This document shows positions 50,197 through 59,571 of a DNA stretch of 64,000 nucleotides, piece by piece; the stretch's first letter is position 1; each line of letters starts with the position of its first letter. This DNA comes from Motilibacter peucedani (GTDB lineage: Bacteria > Actinomycetota > Actinomycetes > Motilibacterales > Motilibacteraceae). The notes below the pieces were generated by a model, which saw nothing but the letters and a program-made list of their open reading frames with translations, did not search any database and was not told the DNA's origin. Where the stretch lies: positions 1-64,000 of the forward strand of contig NZ_RBWV01000011.1 in the NCBI RefSeq assembly GCF_003634695.1. Reading direction: 5' to 3'. The position numbers and the translations under genes were made by a program.

Positions 50197-51035
50197 GCGG
50201 CCGACCCGAGCCGCACGGGCACGTTGTCGATGAGCCGGGTGGTGCCGACGCGGGCGGCGACGAGCAGGCGGGCCTCGCCGCCGCGCGGGTCCGCCGAGAA
50301 GCCAGGCCCGCGCAGCTCGAGGTAGTCGACGCGTACCCCCGACGCACCGGCCAGCACCTCGCGTCCCGCCGCGAGGACCGCCTCGGACCCCCGGGCGCCC
50401 TGAGCAGCGCCGGCCTGCAGGGCACGCGACAGCGCGAGCGCCGCCGCCCGCTCGTCGGCCGAGAGGTAGCGGTTGCGGCTCGAGAGGGCCAGCCCGTCGG
50501 GCTCGCGCACGGTGGGCACGCCGACGACCTCCACGCCGAGCGACAGGTCGGTCGCCATCGCCGTGACCAGCGAGAGCTGCTGCCAGTCCTTCTCGCCGAA
50601 GAACGCGAGCTGCGGGCGCACGAGGTTCATCAGCTTGAGCACCACCGTGAGCACGCCCGCGAAGTGCCCCGGCCGGGAGGCGCCCTCCAGGTCGCTCCCG
50701 GGCGGCCCGGGGTCGACGCGCACGACCGGCTCGCGGGGGTAGACCTCGGCCGCCGAGGGGGCGAAGACCACGTCGACCCCCTCACGGCGGCAGACCTCGA
50801 GGTCGTCGTCGAGCGTGCGCGGATAGCGCTCGAAGTCCTCCCCCGGCCCGAACTGCAGCGGGTTGACGAACACCGTCACGACGACGGTGCCGGTGTCGCC
50901 GACGCGGGCCCGCGCGGCGCGCACGAGAGCGGCGTGCCCCGCGTGCAGGGCGCCCATCGTCATGACGACGGCGAGCGGGCCGCGGCCCTCGAGCGAGGTA
51001 CGCAGTGCTGCCGTCTCGTGCACCAGTGCGGTCAT
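50193..51035 (-). CDS. panC: Pantoate-beta-alanine ligase (pantothenate synthetase)
   Basis: Joins pantoate and beta-alanine with ATP; 280 residues. HxGH-type motif [34 protein letters not shown] and LSSRNRYLS are intact. The region of its ribosome binding site and start (GGAGGGCCCGATGAC) is a near copy of the end of the upstream gene, see findings. Confidence 0.97.
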   Translation of the reverse strand: MTALVHETAALRTSLEGRGPLAVVMTMGALHAGHAALVRAARARVGDTGTVVVTVFVNPLQFGPGEDFERYPRTLDDDLEVCRREGVDVVFAPSAAEVYPREPVVRVDPGPPGSDLEGASRPGHFAGVLTVVLKLMNLVRPQLAFFGEKDWQQLSLVTAMATDLSLGVEVVGVPTVREPDGLALSSRNRYLSADERAAALALSRALQAGAAQGARGSEAVLAAGREVLAGASGVRVDYLELRGPGFSADPRGGEARLLVAARVGTTRLIDNVPVRLGSAA

Positions 51036-51054
51036 CGGGCCCTCCCGGCTCTCG

Positions 51055-51963
51055 TCATCGGGCCCTGCCGGCCAGGACGTCGAGCAGCGGCTCGGCCCGC
51101 TCGGGCGCGAGCACCCCGGCCGCCAGCGCGCGGTCGGCGGTGAGCCGGGCGAGGGCGACGTAGGCGGCCGCCGCCTCCGGCGAGACCAGCCCCAGCTCGT
51201 GGACGTGCGAGGCCACGGTGCCGGCGTCGCCGCGCGCCACCGGGCCGGTCAGGGCCAGGTCGCCGTTGCGCAGGGCGCCGTCGAGGGCGGCCGACAGCAG
51301 CGGCGCCACGAAGCGGGCCGGCTGCTCGATGCCGCAGGTGACCAGCAGGTCGAGCGACTGCGCCACCAGCGTCACGAGGGAGTTCGCAGCACCTGCGAGC
51401 GCCGCGTGGTAGAGCGGGCGCAGCGACTCGGGCACGCCCTGCGGCTCGCCGCCCATCTCCACGACCAGCGCCTGGCCGATGGGCACGAGCGGCTCGGGCG
51501 CGGTCACCGCGAAGGGGCAGCCCGCCAGGCGCGAGAGGTCGACCGGCGTGCCGGTGAAGGTCATCGCCGGGTGGATCGCGAGCGGCAGGGCACCCGCCTC
51601 GACCGCCGGCTGGAGCACGCCGACGCCGTGCCGGCCGCTGAGGTGGACGAGCAGGGTGCCGGGGCGCACGGCGCCGACCTCGGCCAGTCCGCGGGCCAGG
51701 GGTGCCAGCTCGTCGTCGGGCACGGCGAGCACGGCGAGTCCCGCACGCGACACGACGTCGGCGGGCGGGAGCAGCGGCACGCCCGGCAGCAGCGCGGCGG
51801 CGCGCGACCGGCTGGCCTCCGAGACGCCCGAGGCGGCCACGACCCGGTGGCCGGCGCCGCCGAGCGCCGCACCGATGACCGCACCGGCCCGGCCCGTGCC
51901 GACGACGCCCACGTCGAGGCGGGCGGGCCGCGCACGGGCGGCGGGTGACGCGGGCAGCGGCAT
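51055..51963 (-). CDS. DUF2520 / Rossmann-like dehydrogenase-type protein
   Basis: 302 residues: an NAD(P)-type Rossmann domain ([20 protein letters not shown]) and a helical C-domain with the DUF2520 signature ([29 protein letters not shown]). Overall it resembles ketopantoate reductase or ProC-like dehydrogenases. Frequent pairing with panC suggests a role around pantoate formation, but no activity is proven. First gene of the panC-nadB-nadC-coaX run. The ATG at 51963 lies 77 nt from a divergent methyltransferase start. Confidence 0.85.
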   Translation of the reverse strand: MPLPASPAARARPARLDVGVVGTGRAGAVIGAALGGAGHRVVAASGVSEASRSRAAALLPGVPLLPPADVVSRAGLAVLAVPDDELAPLARGLAEVGAVRPGTLLVHLSGRHGVGVLQPAVEAGALPLAIHPAMTFTGTPVDLSRLAGCPFAVTAPEPLVPIGQALVVEMGGEPQGVPESLRPLYHAALAGAANSLVTLVAQSLDLLVTCGIEQPARFVAPLLSAALDGALRNGDLALTGPVARGDAGTVASHVHELGLVSPEAAAAYVALARLTADRALAAGVLAPERAEPLLDVLAGRAR

Positions 51964-52040
51964 GGGGGTTCACGTTCCAGTCCACGAGGGGTACCAGACG
52001 GCCTGTCCCGGCCAGCCTATCCGGGCGCCAGACTGCTCGC

Positions 52041-52937
52041 GTGCTCCTGACCTGGCGCGAGGCGACGGCGGCCGCGCTCTACGGCCGCGGAGGCTTCTAC
52101 GTGCGCGAGGAGCCACGCGCGCACTTCCGCACCTCGGCGCACGTGCCGTCGTTCGCCCGCGCGGTCGCCGCCCTGGCCGACCGCCACGGGCTGCGCACCG
52201 TGGTGGACCTGGGCGCCGGCGGCGGCGAGCTGGTCGCCGGCCTCGCCGCCCTGCAACCCGACCTGGCGCTGCACGGCGTCGACCTGGCTCCCCGGCCGGT
52301 GGGCCTGGCTCCGGCCGTGGGCTGGACGGCCGAGCTCCCCCGCTGCGACGGTGCGCTCGTCGTCGCCAACGAGTGGCTCGACTCCGTGCCGGTCGACGTC
52401 CTCGAGCAGACCGGCGACGGCCCGCGGCTGGTGCTCGTCGACCCGCGGACGGGCGGGGAGGCGCTCGGCGACGCGCCAGCTCCGAACGACCTCGCCTGGC
52501 TCGACCGCTGGTGGCCGCTGCGCCGGGTCGGCGAGCGCGCGGAGGTGGGGCTCCCGCGCGACGCTGCCTGGGCCGCGGTCGTGCGCGCCGTCGACGGGGT
52601 CGCCGTGGCGGTCGACTACGCCCACACCCGCGACGAGCGGGCAGCGGGCGCGTACGCCGACGGCACCCTGCGCGCGCACCGCGGCGGCCGCCTGGTGCGA
52701 CCGGTGCCGGACGGGTCGTGCGACGTGACGAGCGCCGTCGCGCTCGACGCGGTGCAGGCCGCCGGTGAGCAGGCGGGGGCGACCACGCTGGCGGTGTCCT
52801 CCCAGCGGGACGCGATGGACGGGCTGCTGGAGGCGGGCGGCCTCCAGCAGCGGCTCGAGCGGGCCGAGCTGCGCGACCCGGCCGCGCTGGGCGGGTTCAC
52901 GTGGCTGGTGCAGCGGTGCGGCGTACGCGTGCAGTGA
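52041..52937 (+). CDS. MidA/NDUFAF7-family SAM-dependent methyltransferase
   Basis: 298 residues of the COG1565 family. SAM motif DLGAGGGELVAGLA near residue 55, the family GRGGFYVREEPRAHFRTS N-terminus, ANEWLDSVPVDV. Human NDUFAF7 methylates an Arg of the complex I subunit NDUFS2 (the NuoD homologue). A solo NuoD gene lies 4 kb downstream, so that it modifies NuoD is a good inference. GTG start; CAGACT 6-7 nt upstream resembles the leaderless -10 used elsewhere here. Confidence 0.85.
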   Translation: MLLTWREATAAALYGRGGFYVREEPRAHFRTSAHVPSFARAVAALADRHGLRTVVDLGAGGGELVAGLAALQPDLALHGVDLAPRPVGLAPAVGWTAELPRCDGALVVANEWLDSVPVDVLEQTGDGPRLVLVDPRTGGEALGDAPAPNDLAWLDRWWPLRRVGERAEVGLPRDAAWAAVVRAVDGVAVAVDYAHTRDERAAGAYADGTLRAHRGGRLVRPVPDGSCDVTSAVALDAVQAAGEQAGATTLAVSSQRDAMDGLLEAGGLQQRLERAELRDPAALGGFTWLVQRCGVRVQ

Positions 52938-52992
52938 CGGGCGTTGCACGCGCCGTCTGCCGTCATCGCCGAGCCCTGAGCGGGCCGCCGGC

Positions 52993-53823
52993 TCAGCCGG
53001 AAGCAGCCACCGGCTCGGCGACCGCGATGCGGTGGGTCACGTAGGTGAGCACGGCCAGGCTGACGGCGGCGAGCACGACGTAGCCGACCATCGTGTGGAC
53101 GCTGTCCCAGGCGGTGTGGATGCCGACCACGACGACGACTGCGACGACCACACGGCGTACGCCTGCCGCTGACCACCCGCCCGCCGCGGCCGACCAGAGC
53201 GCCGCTGCGGCGATGCCGGTCCAGGCCATGTGACCGGCCGGGCTGAGGATCCCGCGCACCAGCAGCAGGTTCTGCACCGCACCGATGTCGCCGCCGCTCT
53301 GGAGCAGCGTCACCATGCCGTAGCCCATGGTCTCGAGGGCGGCGAACCCCGCTCCTGCGGCGACTCCGAGCAGCAGCCCGTCTGCGCGTCGCCGCCACGG
53401 GCGCAGGAAGAGCACCGCCGCAGGCAGCAGCAGCTTCGCGAACTCCTCGATCGCTGCAACCCCGACCATGGGCAGCACGCCGAGCGTGCGCAGCGTCTTG
53501 TACTCCAGCGACCCGGCCACGACCGTACCGATCAGTCCACCTAGCACTGCGGTGGTCCAAACCGTGCCAACCGGCACGTCGAACGCCAGCCGGCGCCCGT
53601 AGACGAAGGTGGTGAACGCGGCAGGCACGGCGGCGGCGCCCAGCAGGATCACCGACGGGAGGAAGTTGGGGTTCTGCGTGCCCACCAGCGTGCGCTCGTC
53701 GGCGACGAAGAAGGCGCTGCCGATGGCGAGCACGAGCAGCCACCCGTGCCGCGCCGCGCGCGTGAGCGGCGGCCCGGCAGGGCGCCCTGAGCGCGGCTGG
53801 TCGGTGCGGATGGAGGTGGTCAC
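52993..53823 (-). CDS. PrsW-family intramembrane metalloprotease
   Basis: A 276-residue membrane protein with about eight helices. The active-site set is present: IEEFAKLL (EExxK), GFAALETMGYG (FxxxE), SPAGHMAWTGI and GIHTAWDSVH. In Bacillus PrsW cleaves anti-sigma RsiW; actinobacterial homologues are poorly studied. No sigma or anti-sigma gene is adjacent, so the substrate is unknown. AGGAG 7 nt before the GTG. It converges with the methyltransferase gene. Confidence 0.88.
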   Translation of the reverse strand: MTTSIRTDQPRSGRPAGPPLTRAARHGWLLVLAIGSAFFVADERTLVGTQNPNFLPSVILLGAAAVPAAFTTFVYGRRLAFDVPVGTVWTTAVLGGLIGTVVAGSLEYKTLRTLGVLPMVGVAAIEEFAKLLLPAAVLFLRPWRRRADGLLLGVAAGAGFAALETMGYGMVTLLQSGGDIGAVQNLLLVRGILSPAGHMAWTGIAAAALWSAAAGGWSAAGVRRVVVAVVVVVGIHTAWDSVHTMVGYVVLAAVSLAVLTYVTHRIAVAEPVAASG

Positions 53824-53953
53824 GGCATGCTCCTGACACGGCACGGATGCGTGGAGCGCCGATACCCGCCGGAGCGGCCACCAACCCGGGGCCGCTGGTC
53901 CGGCCGCCCAGCGGGCAGGGCGTCGCGGAGGGGACCCGGAGCGGGCCGGCGCC

Positions 53954-55189
53954 TCAGCGGACGGTGACGGACAGGCCTTCGAGCGTGCGGATGATGTAGC
54001 CGCGGCCCCACACGGGCTCGGAGGCGATCGCCAGGCCCGGCACCCGCTGCACCAGCTCGCTGAAGATCGCGCCCAGCTCGAGCCGCGCGAGCGGCGCACC
54101 CAGGCAGTAGTGGATGCCGGCACCGAAGGAGATGTGCGGGTTCGGGGTGCGGCCGACGTCGAACCGCTCGGGGTCGTCGAAGCGCGCGGGGTCGCGGTTG
54201 GCCGAGCCGAACAGCAGGGCCGCCTGGGTGCCGCGGGGCACGGGGATGCCGGCGATGTCGGCGTCCTCGAGCGCCCAGCGGGAGAACAGCTGCAGCGGCG
54301 TGCTGTAGCGCAGCAGCTCCTCGACGGCGGTGGGCAGCAGCGCGAGGTCGCCCCGCAGCCGCTCGAGCTGGTCGGGGTGCTGGAGGAGGGTGGCGGTGCC
54401 GTTGGTGGTCACGCCGACGGTCGCCTCGTGGCCGGCGTTGAGCAGCAGCACACAGGTGCCGACCAGCTCGTCCTCGGTGAGCCGCTCGCCCTCGTCGACC
54501 ACCTCGGCGAGGGCGGTGACCAGGTCGTCCTGGGGGTGCAGGCGACGGTCGGCCGCGAGGTCGCGCAGGTAGGCGGCGAACTCGCCGGCCGCCTGCACCG
54601 CCCCGCGCTGGTCGTCGACGGTGGGGTGCAGCTCGTACATCCGGCACATCGCGTGCGACCACGGCAGCAGCAGCCCGCGGTCGGACTCCGGCACCCCCAG
54701 CAGGTCGGCGATGACCGCGACGGGCAGCGGCTCGGCGACCGCCGATCGCAGCTCGACGGCCGAGCCGTCGCTGCCGGCGTCGAGCAGCGCGTCGACCAGG
54801 CGGGCGGCGATGGCCTCGACCTTCGGACGCAGGGCGGCGACGCGCGCAGGGGTGAACGCCTTGGACACCAGGCGCCGCAGGCGGGTGTGGTCGGGCGGCT
54901 CGGTGTCGAGCATGCCGTCGCGCACGACGTCCCAGAACGGCGCGAGCTCCTCGGGCTCGTCGGGCCGGCCCATGTCGGCGTGCGTGGCGACCTGGAGGTA
55001 GCTGCGCCCGAAGCGACGGTCGCGCAGGACGGCGTCGATGTCCTCGTGGCGAGCGACCAGCACCTGGCCGGTCTGCGCGGCCCAGGCCACGGGGGCGCTC
55101 TCGCGCAGCTCGGCGTAGACGGGGTAGGGGTCCACGACGAACGCCCGGCGGGTGGGGTCGAAGGCGGCGGGCGCGGCGGGTACCTGCAT
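53954..55189 (-). CDS. Cytochrome P450
   Basis: A 411-residue soluble class I P450. The I-helix is AGHEATVGVTT, ExxR is EELLRYS, and the haem Cys lies in FGAGIHYCLG. CYP number cannot be assigned from sequence by eye; it resembles actinobacterial CYP107/CYP125-like families in layout. No ferredoxin or biosynthetic genes are nearby. ATG start, weak ribosome binding site. Confidence 0.92.
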   Translation of the reverse strand: MQVPAAPAAFDPTRRAFVVDPYPVYAELRESAPVAWAAQTGQVLVARHEDIDAVLRDRRFGRSYLQVATHADMGRPDEPEELAPFWDVVRDGMLDTEPPDHTRLRRLVSKAFTPARVAALRPKVEAIAARLVDALLDAGSDGSAVELRSAVAEPLPVAVIADLLGVPESDRGLLLPWSHAMCRMYELHPTVDDQRGAVQAAGEFAAYLRDLAADRRLHPQDDLVTALAEVVDEGERLTEDELVGTCVLLLNAGHEATVGVTTNGTATLLQHPDQLERLRGDLALLPTAVEELLRYSTPLQLFSRWALEDADIAGIPVPRGTQAALLFGSANRDPARFDDPERFDVGRTPNPHISFGAGIHYCLGAPLARLELGAIFSELVQRVPGLAIASEPVWGRGYIIRTLEGLSVTVR

Positions 55190-55202
55190 GGTGGAGCAGA
55201 GT

Positions 55203-56564
55203 CTAGAGCCCGGCGGACCGTCCGCCAGCCGGTTGCGCCCACCGCTCGGGCCTCGCCCGGGCGCGCGCAGCCCGGGTGCGCTCGACCTCGGTCGCGAGCA
55301 GTGCCGCCGCCTCGGCGGCGTCGCGGTGCGGCACCAGCGGAGCGATGTGGGGCGGCAGGTCGACGTGCAGCGTGACCAGGCCGAGCCGGCGCTGCAGCGG
55401 GCCCTGCACCACCCGCAGCGACTGCACCTTGGCGTGCGGCACGACGTCGAGCACCACCCGGAAGGCGCCGTGCCGGGCCAGCAGCACCTCGTCGTCGCCG
55501 CCCACGCCGAGCGCGCGCCAGCCCAGCGGGTCGAGCCAGCGGGCCCGGCGGGGAGCGGGCACCAGCGGGACGGCGAGGCGGTCGTGGTCGGCGGGCCCGA
55601 CCTCCGCACCCAGCACCAGGCGTACCAGCTGCTCGGCCTCCGCGCGCGGCGCGACCGGCAGCAGCGTGCCGGTGAGCGCCTGCGCCTTCTGCCCGTAGCC
55701 CGCGACCGCCACCTCGAGCCGCACCCAGCCCCACGGGCGCCACAGCACCGGTGCCACCACGCGGATCGCCTGCACCCGCCCCGGCGGCACCGTCTGCTGG
55801 CGGCTCTCGAGCAGCCCGTGGCGCAGCCGCAGCCCGTCGGCGGAGCCGGAGACCTCGAAGCCGGCGTCGGCCTGGCCGCGGACGAAGAACTGCTGCACCG
55901 GCACCACGAGCGCCGGGAGCACGAGCGCGAGCGGCGCCGCCGTGCGCTGCCAGGCCGACAGCGCCACCGCGGCGCCGATCACGAGGCCGGCCACCAGGGT
56001 CGGCGCCGAGAGCACGAGCGAGGCGACGTAGCGGCCCCACGGGACCGCGTGGAGCAGGTGCTCCGGCGCCTCCTCGTGCACCGGGGCCCCGGCGGCGGGG
56101 TCGGCGTGCTCGGCGGCGACGAGGCCCGCGGCGCGGGCGAGCAGCTCGGCGCGCAGCGCGCGGGCCTCCTCCTCCGAGAGGTAGGCGAGCCCGCCCTCGC
56201 TCGAGCTGGCGCCCACCACCTCGAGCCGCAGCTCCGCGAGCCCGACGAGGCGGGCCAGCAGCGGGCGTACGACGTCGACCGCCTGCAGCCGGTCGAGCCG
56301 CACGCGACGGGAGCGGCGCACGACGATCCCGCTGTCGACGCGGAGGTCCTCGCCGTCGAAGCCGTACGTCGTGGTGCGCCACGCGAGCCACCCGGCGACC
56401 GCGGCGACGGGCACCGCGCCCGCCAGCGCGAGCAGCGCCCAGCGGGCCGGGCCGTGGCGCTCGAGGCCCACCTGCTGGGCGACCACGACGGCGAAGGCGA
56501 CGAAGATCTTCCAGCCGCGGATGAACGGCGTGAGCGGGTGCAGGCGCCGCAGGGGCTGCGTCAC
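55203..56564 (-). CDS. Membrane protein with bacterial PH domains (YdbT-like)
   Basis: A 453-residue membrane protein with two hydrophobic regions near the N-terminus and two more at about 165-230, and up to three bacterial PH (bPH2) modules: RVRLDRLQAVDVVRPLLARL, RQQTVPPGRVQAIRVVAPVL, and VVPHAKVQSLRVVQGPLQRR. Families with tandem bPH2 domains are linked to envelope stress in some bacteria; function here unproven. GTG coupled to the next gene's stop by 4 nt. Confidence 0.85.
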   Translation of the reverse strand: MTQPLRRLHPLTPFIRGWKIFVAFAVVVAQQVGLERHGPARWALLALAGAVPVAAVAGWLAWRTTTYGFDGEDLRVDSGIVVRRSRRVRLDRLQAVDVVRPLLARLVGLAELRLEVVGASSSEGGLAYLSEEEARALRAELLARAAGLVAAEHADPAAGAPVHEEAPEHLLHAVPWGRYVASLVLSAPTLVAGLVIGAAVALSAWQRTAAPLALVLPALVVPVQQFFVRGQADAGFEVSGSADGLRLRHGLLESRQQTVPPGRVQAIRVVAPVLWRPWGWVRLEVAVAGYGQKAQALTGTLLPVAPRAEAEQLVRLVLGAEVGPADHDRLAVPLVPAPRRARWLDPLGWRALGVGGDDEVLLARHGAFRVVLDVVPHAKVQSLRVVQGPLQRRLGLVTLHVDLPPHIAPLVPHRDAAEAAALLATEVERTRAARARARPERWAQPAGGRSAGL

Positions 56565-57049
56565 AGGCCGGCGGCCCGAGCCTCGCCACGGGCGGCGAGC
56601 CGGTCGCGCAGCCGGGCCGCCTCGGCGGGCACCAGCCCGCGGATCACCGCGTCGGTCGTCGCCGCTGCCGTGTGCAGCTGCACCGTCGCGAGCCCGGCCA
56701 GCCGGTGCACCGGGTCGGCGGTCACGTCGACGAACTGCATGCGGCCGTAGGGCACGACGGTCAGGCGGCGCACGAGCAGCCCCTTGCGGAGCAGCAGGTC
56801 GTCGGCGCGCTCGGCGTAGGCCCACGAGGCGACGTTGCGCCCGACCAGCACCCAGACCAGGGCGGCCGCGAGCACGCCGACCAGCACGGCGAGCCCTGCC
56901 CAGGTCGTGCCCGCGAGCAGGCCGAGCCCGACGGCGACCAGCACCGTGACGAGCAGCAGCGCGCCGCAGCCCAGGGCGCGGCGCACCGTCGCGAGGCGCG
57001 GCGACACCGGTCGCCACTCGACGTCGAACGGGTCGAACGGGTCGTCCAC
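56561..57049 (-). CDS. Small membrane protein with bacterial PH domain
   Basis: A 162-residue partner of the protein above: acidic N-terminus, two helices (about 27-70), then one bPH2 module (RRLTVVPYGRMQFVDVTADP). The two genes form a translationally coupled YdbS-YdbT-type pair, common in Actinobacteria and Firmicutes. GTG start; TACGCT lies 7 nt upstream, so leaderless. Confidence 0.85.
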   Translation of the reverse strand: MDDPFDPFDVEWRPVSPRLATVRRALGCGALLLVTVLVAVGLGLLAGTTWAGLAVLVGVLAAALVWVLVGRNVASWAYAERADDLLLRKGLLVRRLTVVPYGRMQFVDVTADPVHRLAGLATVQLHTAAATTDAVIRGLVPAEAARLRDRLAARGEARAAGL

Positions 57050-57056
57050 GACCGGC

Positions 57057-57062
57057 AGCGTA
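57057..57062 (-). promoter_or_regulatory. -10 box, leaderless PH-domain operon
   Basis: TACGCT on the minus strand, 7 nt before the GTG at 57049; it lies in a 29-nt gap shared with the divergent nuoD-like gene. Confidence 0.5.
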
Positions 57063-57078
57063 GCCAGGTCGTGCGAGC

Positions 57079-58233
57079 ATGCCCGCCGTGAGGACTCTGC
57101 GGGTGGGCGTCGGCGCGGCGACGGGGTGGGGGCCGGAGGCGGCCGACCTCGTGCTGCCCATCGGCCCGCAGCACCCGTCGGCCCACGGCGGGCTGCGGCT
57201 GCACCTGCGCGTCGAGGACTCCGTCGTCGCGGCCGTCGAGCCCGAGGTCGGGTTCATGCACCGCGGGGCCGAGAAGCTGTTCGAGGCGCGCGACTACCGC
57301 CAGGTGATCGTGCTGGCCAACCGCCACGACTGGCTCTCGGCCTTCGCCAACGAGCTCGGCATCGTGCTGGCCGCCGAGCGGATGCTGGGCATGGAGGTGC
57401 CGCCGCGGGCGGTGTGGGCGCGCACCGCCCTGGCCGAGATGAACCGCGTGCTCGGCGCGCTGATGTTCCTCGCCAGCCCGCCGGACCCTGCGCGCCCGGA
57501 GGGAGACACGGTCACCGACCCCGCGGTGCTCGCCCTGCGCGAGCCGCTGCAGCGGGTGCTCGAGGCGGTGTCGGGCGGCCGGGTCCACTTCATGCTCAAC
57601 CGCGTCGGCGGGCTGAAGGAGGACCTCCCCGAGGGCTGGCTGCCCGAGGCGGTGCACGCGCTGGAGGACGTGCGCAGCGGCCTCGACGCCGCGTGCGCGG
57701 TCGTCGCCGCGCCGGCGTTCCGCGACCGGCTGCGCGGGCTGGGCGTGCTGACGCGGGAGGACGCGCTGACCTACGGCGTGAGCGGGCCGGTCGCCCGCGC
57801 GTCGGGGATCGACGCCGACCTGCGGATCGACGCGCCGTACCTCGCCTACGGCGAGCTGGAGGTGCCGCGCACTCGCCGGGTGGAGGGCGACGCGCTCGCG
57901 CGCTGGGAGGTGCTCGCGGAGTCGGCGCGTACGGGTCTTGACCTCGCGCTCGCGGCGCTGGCCCGCGTGGAGCCGGGGGAGTTCGCGGTGCGGCTGCCGA
58001 AGGTGCTCACCGTGCCCGAGGGCACGGCCTACTCGGTGACGGAGAACCTGCTGGGGCTCAACGGCTACTACCTGGTCTCGCGCGGCGGCAAGGTGCCGTG
58101 GCGGCTGAAGCTGCGCAGCGCGTCGTTCGGCAACGTGCAGGCGCTCGAGGCGCTGCTGCCTGGTACGCCGGTGGCTGAGCTCGTGCCGGTGCTGACCTCG
58201 CTCTTCTTCATCACCGGCGACATCGACCGCTGA
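57079..58233 (+). CDS. nuoD: Solo NADH-quinone oxidoreductase NuoD-type subunit
   Basis: 384 residues of the complex I 49-kDa family: [45 protein letters not shown] at the end. No Ni-binding CxxC pairs, so it is of the complex I rather than hydrogenase type. No other nuo gene is in the window, so this is a second stand-alone NuoD as known in some Actinobacteria. The Arg after GPQHPxxHGGL is the position I expect NDUFAF7-type enzymes to methylate. Role in a partial or alternative complex is unknown. Confidence 0.88.
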   Translation: MPAVRTLRVGVGAATGWGPEAADLVLPIGPQHPSAHGGLRLHLRVEDSVVAAVEPEVGFMHRGAEKLFEARDYRQVIVLANRHDWLSAFANELGIVLAAERMLGMEVPPRAVWARTALAEMNRVLGALMFLASPPDPARPEGDTVTDPAVLALREPLQRVLEAVSGGRVHFMLNRVGGLKEDLPEGWLPEAVHALEDVRSGLDAACAVVAAPAFRDRLRGLGVLTREDALTYGVSGPVARASGIDADLRIDAPYLAYGELEVPRTRRVEGDALARWEVLAESARTGLDLALAALARVEPGEFAVRLPKVLTVPEGTAYSVTENLLGLNGYYLVSRGGKVPWRLKLRSASFGNVQALEALLPGTPVAELVPVLTSLFFITGDIDR

Positions 58234-58261
58234 CGCACCCGGGCACGCCCCACCCCCTGGT

Positions 58262-58316
58262 TTGGCACGATGTGACTTCTTGCCAATCAGATTGGCAAGG
58301 AGTCACATCGTGCCAA
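58262..58316. repeat. Long palindrome, copy 2 (bidirectional terminator candidate)
   Basis: 27-nt arms at 58262-58288 and 58290-58316 around a central A; the only irregular pair is a T58278-G58300 wobble. Sequence equals copy 1 at 36371-36425 except two bases (58278 and the centre). Outer CCCCCTG (58253-58259) and CAGGGGG can extend the stem. It lies between the + strand nuoD-like gene and the - strand binding-protein gene. Confidence 0.85.
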
Positions 58317-58340
58317 CAGGGGGCTGGGCGGAGGGGCGGG

Positions 58341-59417
58341 CTAGGACGCGGAGGTGAGGCCGCCGTCGGAGCTGAAGACGAGCCCGAGGCTGACCTTGCC
58401 GGTCTTGAGGGCCGTCATGGTGAGCGGGCCACCGGCGTCGAGCGCGGTGAAGGAGTCGAACTTCAGCCCGTAGCTCGACTCGAGGCCGGGCTGGCAGAAC
58501 GGGCGGGTCGGGCACTCCGGCGGGCCGCCGAGCACCAGGCCGGAGCCGCACTTCGCGGCGAGGTCGGACAGCGTCTTGACGCCGTTGGCCTCGGCGAAGG
58601 CGGTGGTCACCGCGAACGCGTTCTGGTCGGCCGCCTCGGCCGGCTTGCCGATCGTCAGGCCGACCTTCTTGGCCAGCGGGGTCAGCGCGGCGACCGTCTT
58701 GTCGAGGTCGGGGCTGGCCAGCGCGGTGGCCTTGGGGCCGTTCTGCGCCTTGTTGATGAACTCGGTGAGCGTGCCGACGTACTCCGGCACGACCTGGATC
58801 TGGCCCTTCTCGAGCGCGGCGAGGTAGACCTCGCGGGCGCCGATGGTCTGGGTCTTGGCCTTGAAGCCGGCCGCGTCGAGGACGGCGGCGTAGATCTCGG
58901 CGACCGTCTGGTTCTCGGCGAAGTTGGCGGCGCCCACCGTGATCGATCCCGAGCCGCCGGAGAGCCCGCTGTCGAGGCCCTTGTCCTTGACGTAGGCCTT
59001 GGCGACGTTCGGCGAGGTCTTGCGCTCGGCGCTGACCTGGCGGTTGAGCGAGACCAGGTCGTCGGTCGTCAGGACCGAGGACACCTTGTCGAGCGCTGCG
59101 GTCAGCGCCGGGGTGGCCGCCTTGGCGTTGATCGCCGGGACGATGTTGTCGACCGTCTGCAGCTTCTTGTCGTCGGTGAGGACGACGAGCTCCTTGCCGG
59201 CGACCGGCTTGCAGTCGGCGGTGCCGCCCGCGGGAGCAGCCGACGCGTCAGTGCTGGCGCCGCCGCTCGAAGCCGAGCTCGACGCCGCGCTCGGGGCGGC
59301 CGCCGAGGAGGCAGGCGCACCGCCCGAGCCGCTGGACGATCCAGAGTCGCCGCAGCCGGCGAGCAGCATGCCGCTCGCAGCGAGCACTCCCGCCGCCAGT
59401 CCAAGTCGTGTGCGCAT
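58341..59417 (-). CDS. Osmoprotectant ABC transporter substrate-binding lipoprotein, circularly permuted OpuAC fold
   Basis: A 358-residue lipoprotein: lipobox LLAGC with Cys22, then a Ser/Ala linker to about 68. Residues 75-148 (VVLTDDKKLQTVDNIVP, KVSSVLTTDDLVSLN, VAKAYVKDKGL) correspond to the C-terminal end of normal OpuAC proteins, yet they come before the usual N-terminal half (GSITVGAANFAENQTVAEIY from 157). The chain stops at LGLVFSSDGGLTSAS, just where the normal protein would run on into the VLxDDK segment. It should bind glycine betaine, choline or a similar compound. GAGGACC precedes the ATG. Confidence 0.88.
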   Translation of the reverse strand: MRTRLGLAAGVLAASGMLLAGCGDSGSSSGSGGAPASSAAAPSAASSSASSGGASTDASAAPAGGTADCKPVAGKELVVLTDDKKLQTVDNIVPAINAKAATPALTAALDKVSSVLTTDDLVSLNRQVSAERKTSPNVAKAYVKDKGLDSGLSGGSGSITVGAANFAENQTVAEIYAAVLDAAGFKAKTQTIGAREVYLAALEKGQIQVVPEYVGTLTEFINKAQNGPKATALASPDLDKTVAALTPLAKKVGLTIGKPAEAADQNAFAVTTAFAEANGVKTLSDLAAKCGSGLVLGGPPECPTRPFCQPGLESSYGLKFDSFTALDAGGPLTMTALKTGKVSLGLVFSSDGGLTSAS

Positions 59418-59474
59418 GGGTGTGAGGTCCTCTCGTGTGTCGCCCCGCCTTGGCCAGGCAGCGCGCGGCACCAG

Positions 59475-59507
59475 TCCGGTTGTTCCCGGACCGTGGCCAT
59501 ATGCCAC
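59475..59507 (-). promoter_or_regulatory. Dyads upstream of the binding-protein gene
   Basis: TCCGG-TTGTTC-CCGGA (59475-59490) and GTGGC-CATAT-GCCAC (59493-59507) lie in the 154-nt gap between the UspA and binding-protein genes. They may be operators or part of an internal promoter; CATATG is a possible -10 on the minus strand. Confidence 0.3.
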
Positions 59508-59571
59508 CGCACGCGGCGGCTGGCCGCAAGTCCGTTCCGCACTGCAGCCTAGTGGAGCGGATCGGTCAGCT

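Noticed and set aside
57079-58233. NiFe-hydrogenase large subunit
   Set aside because: The two CxxC nickel-ligand pairs are missing; signatures are those of NuoD.
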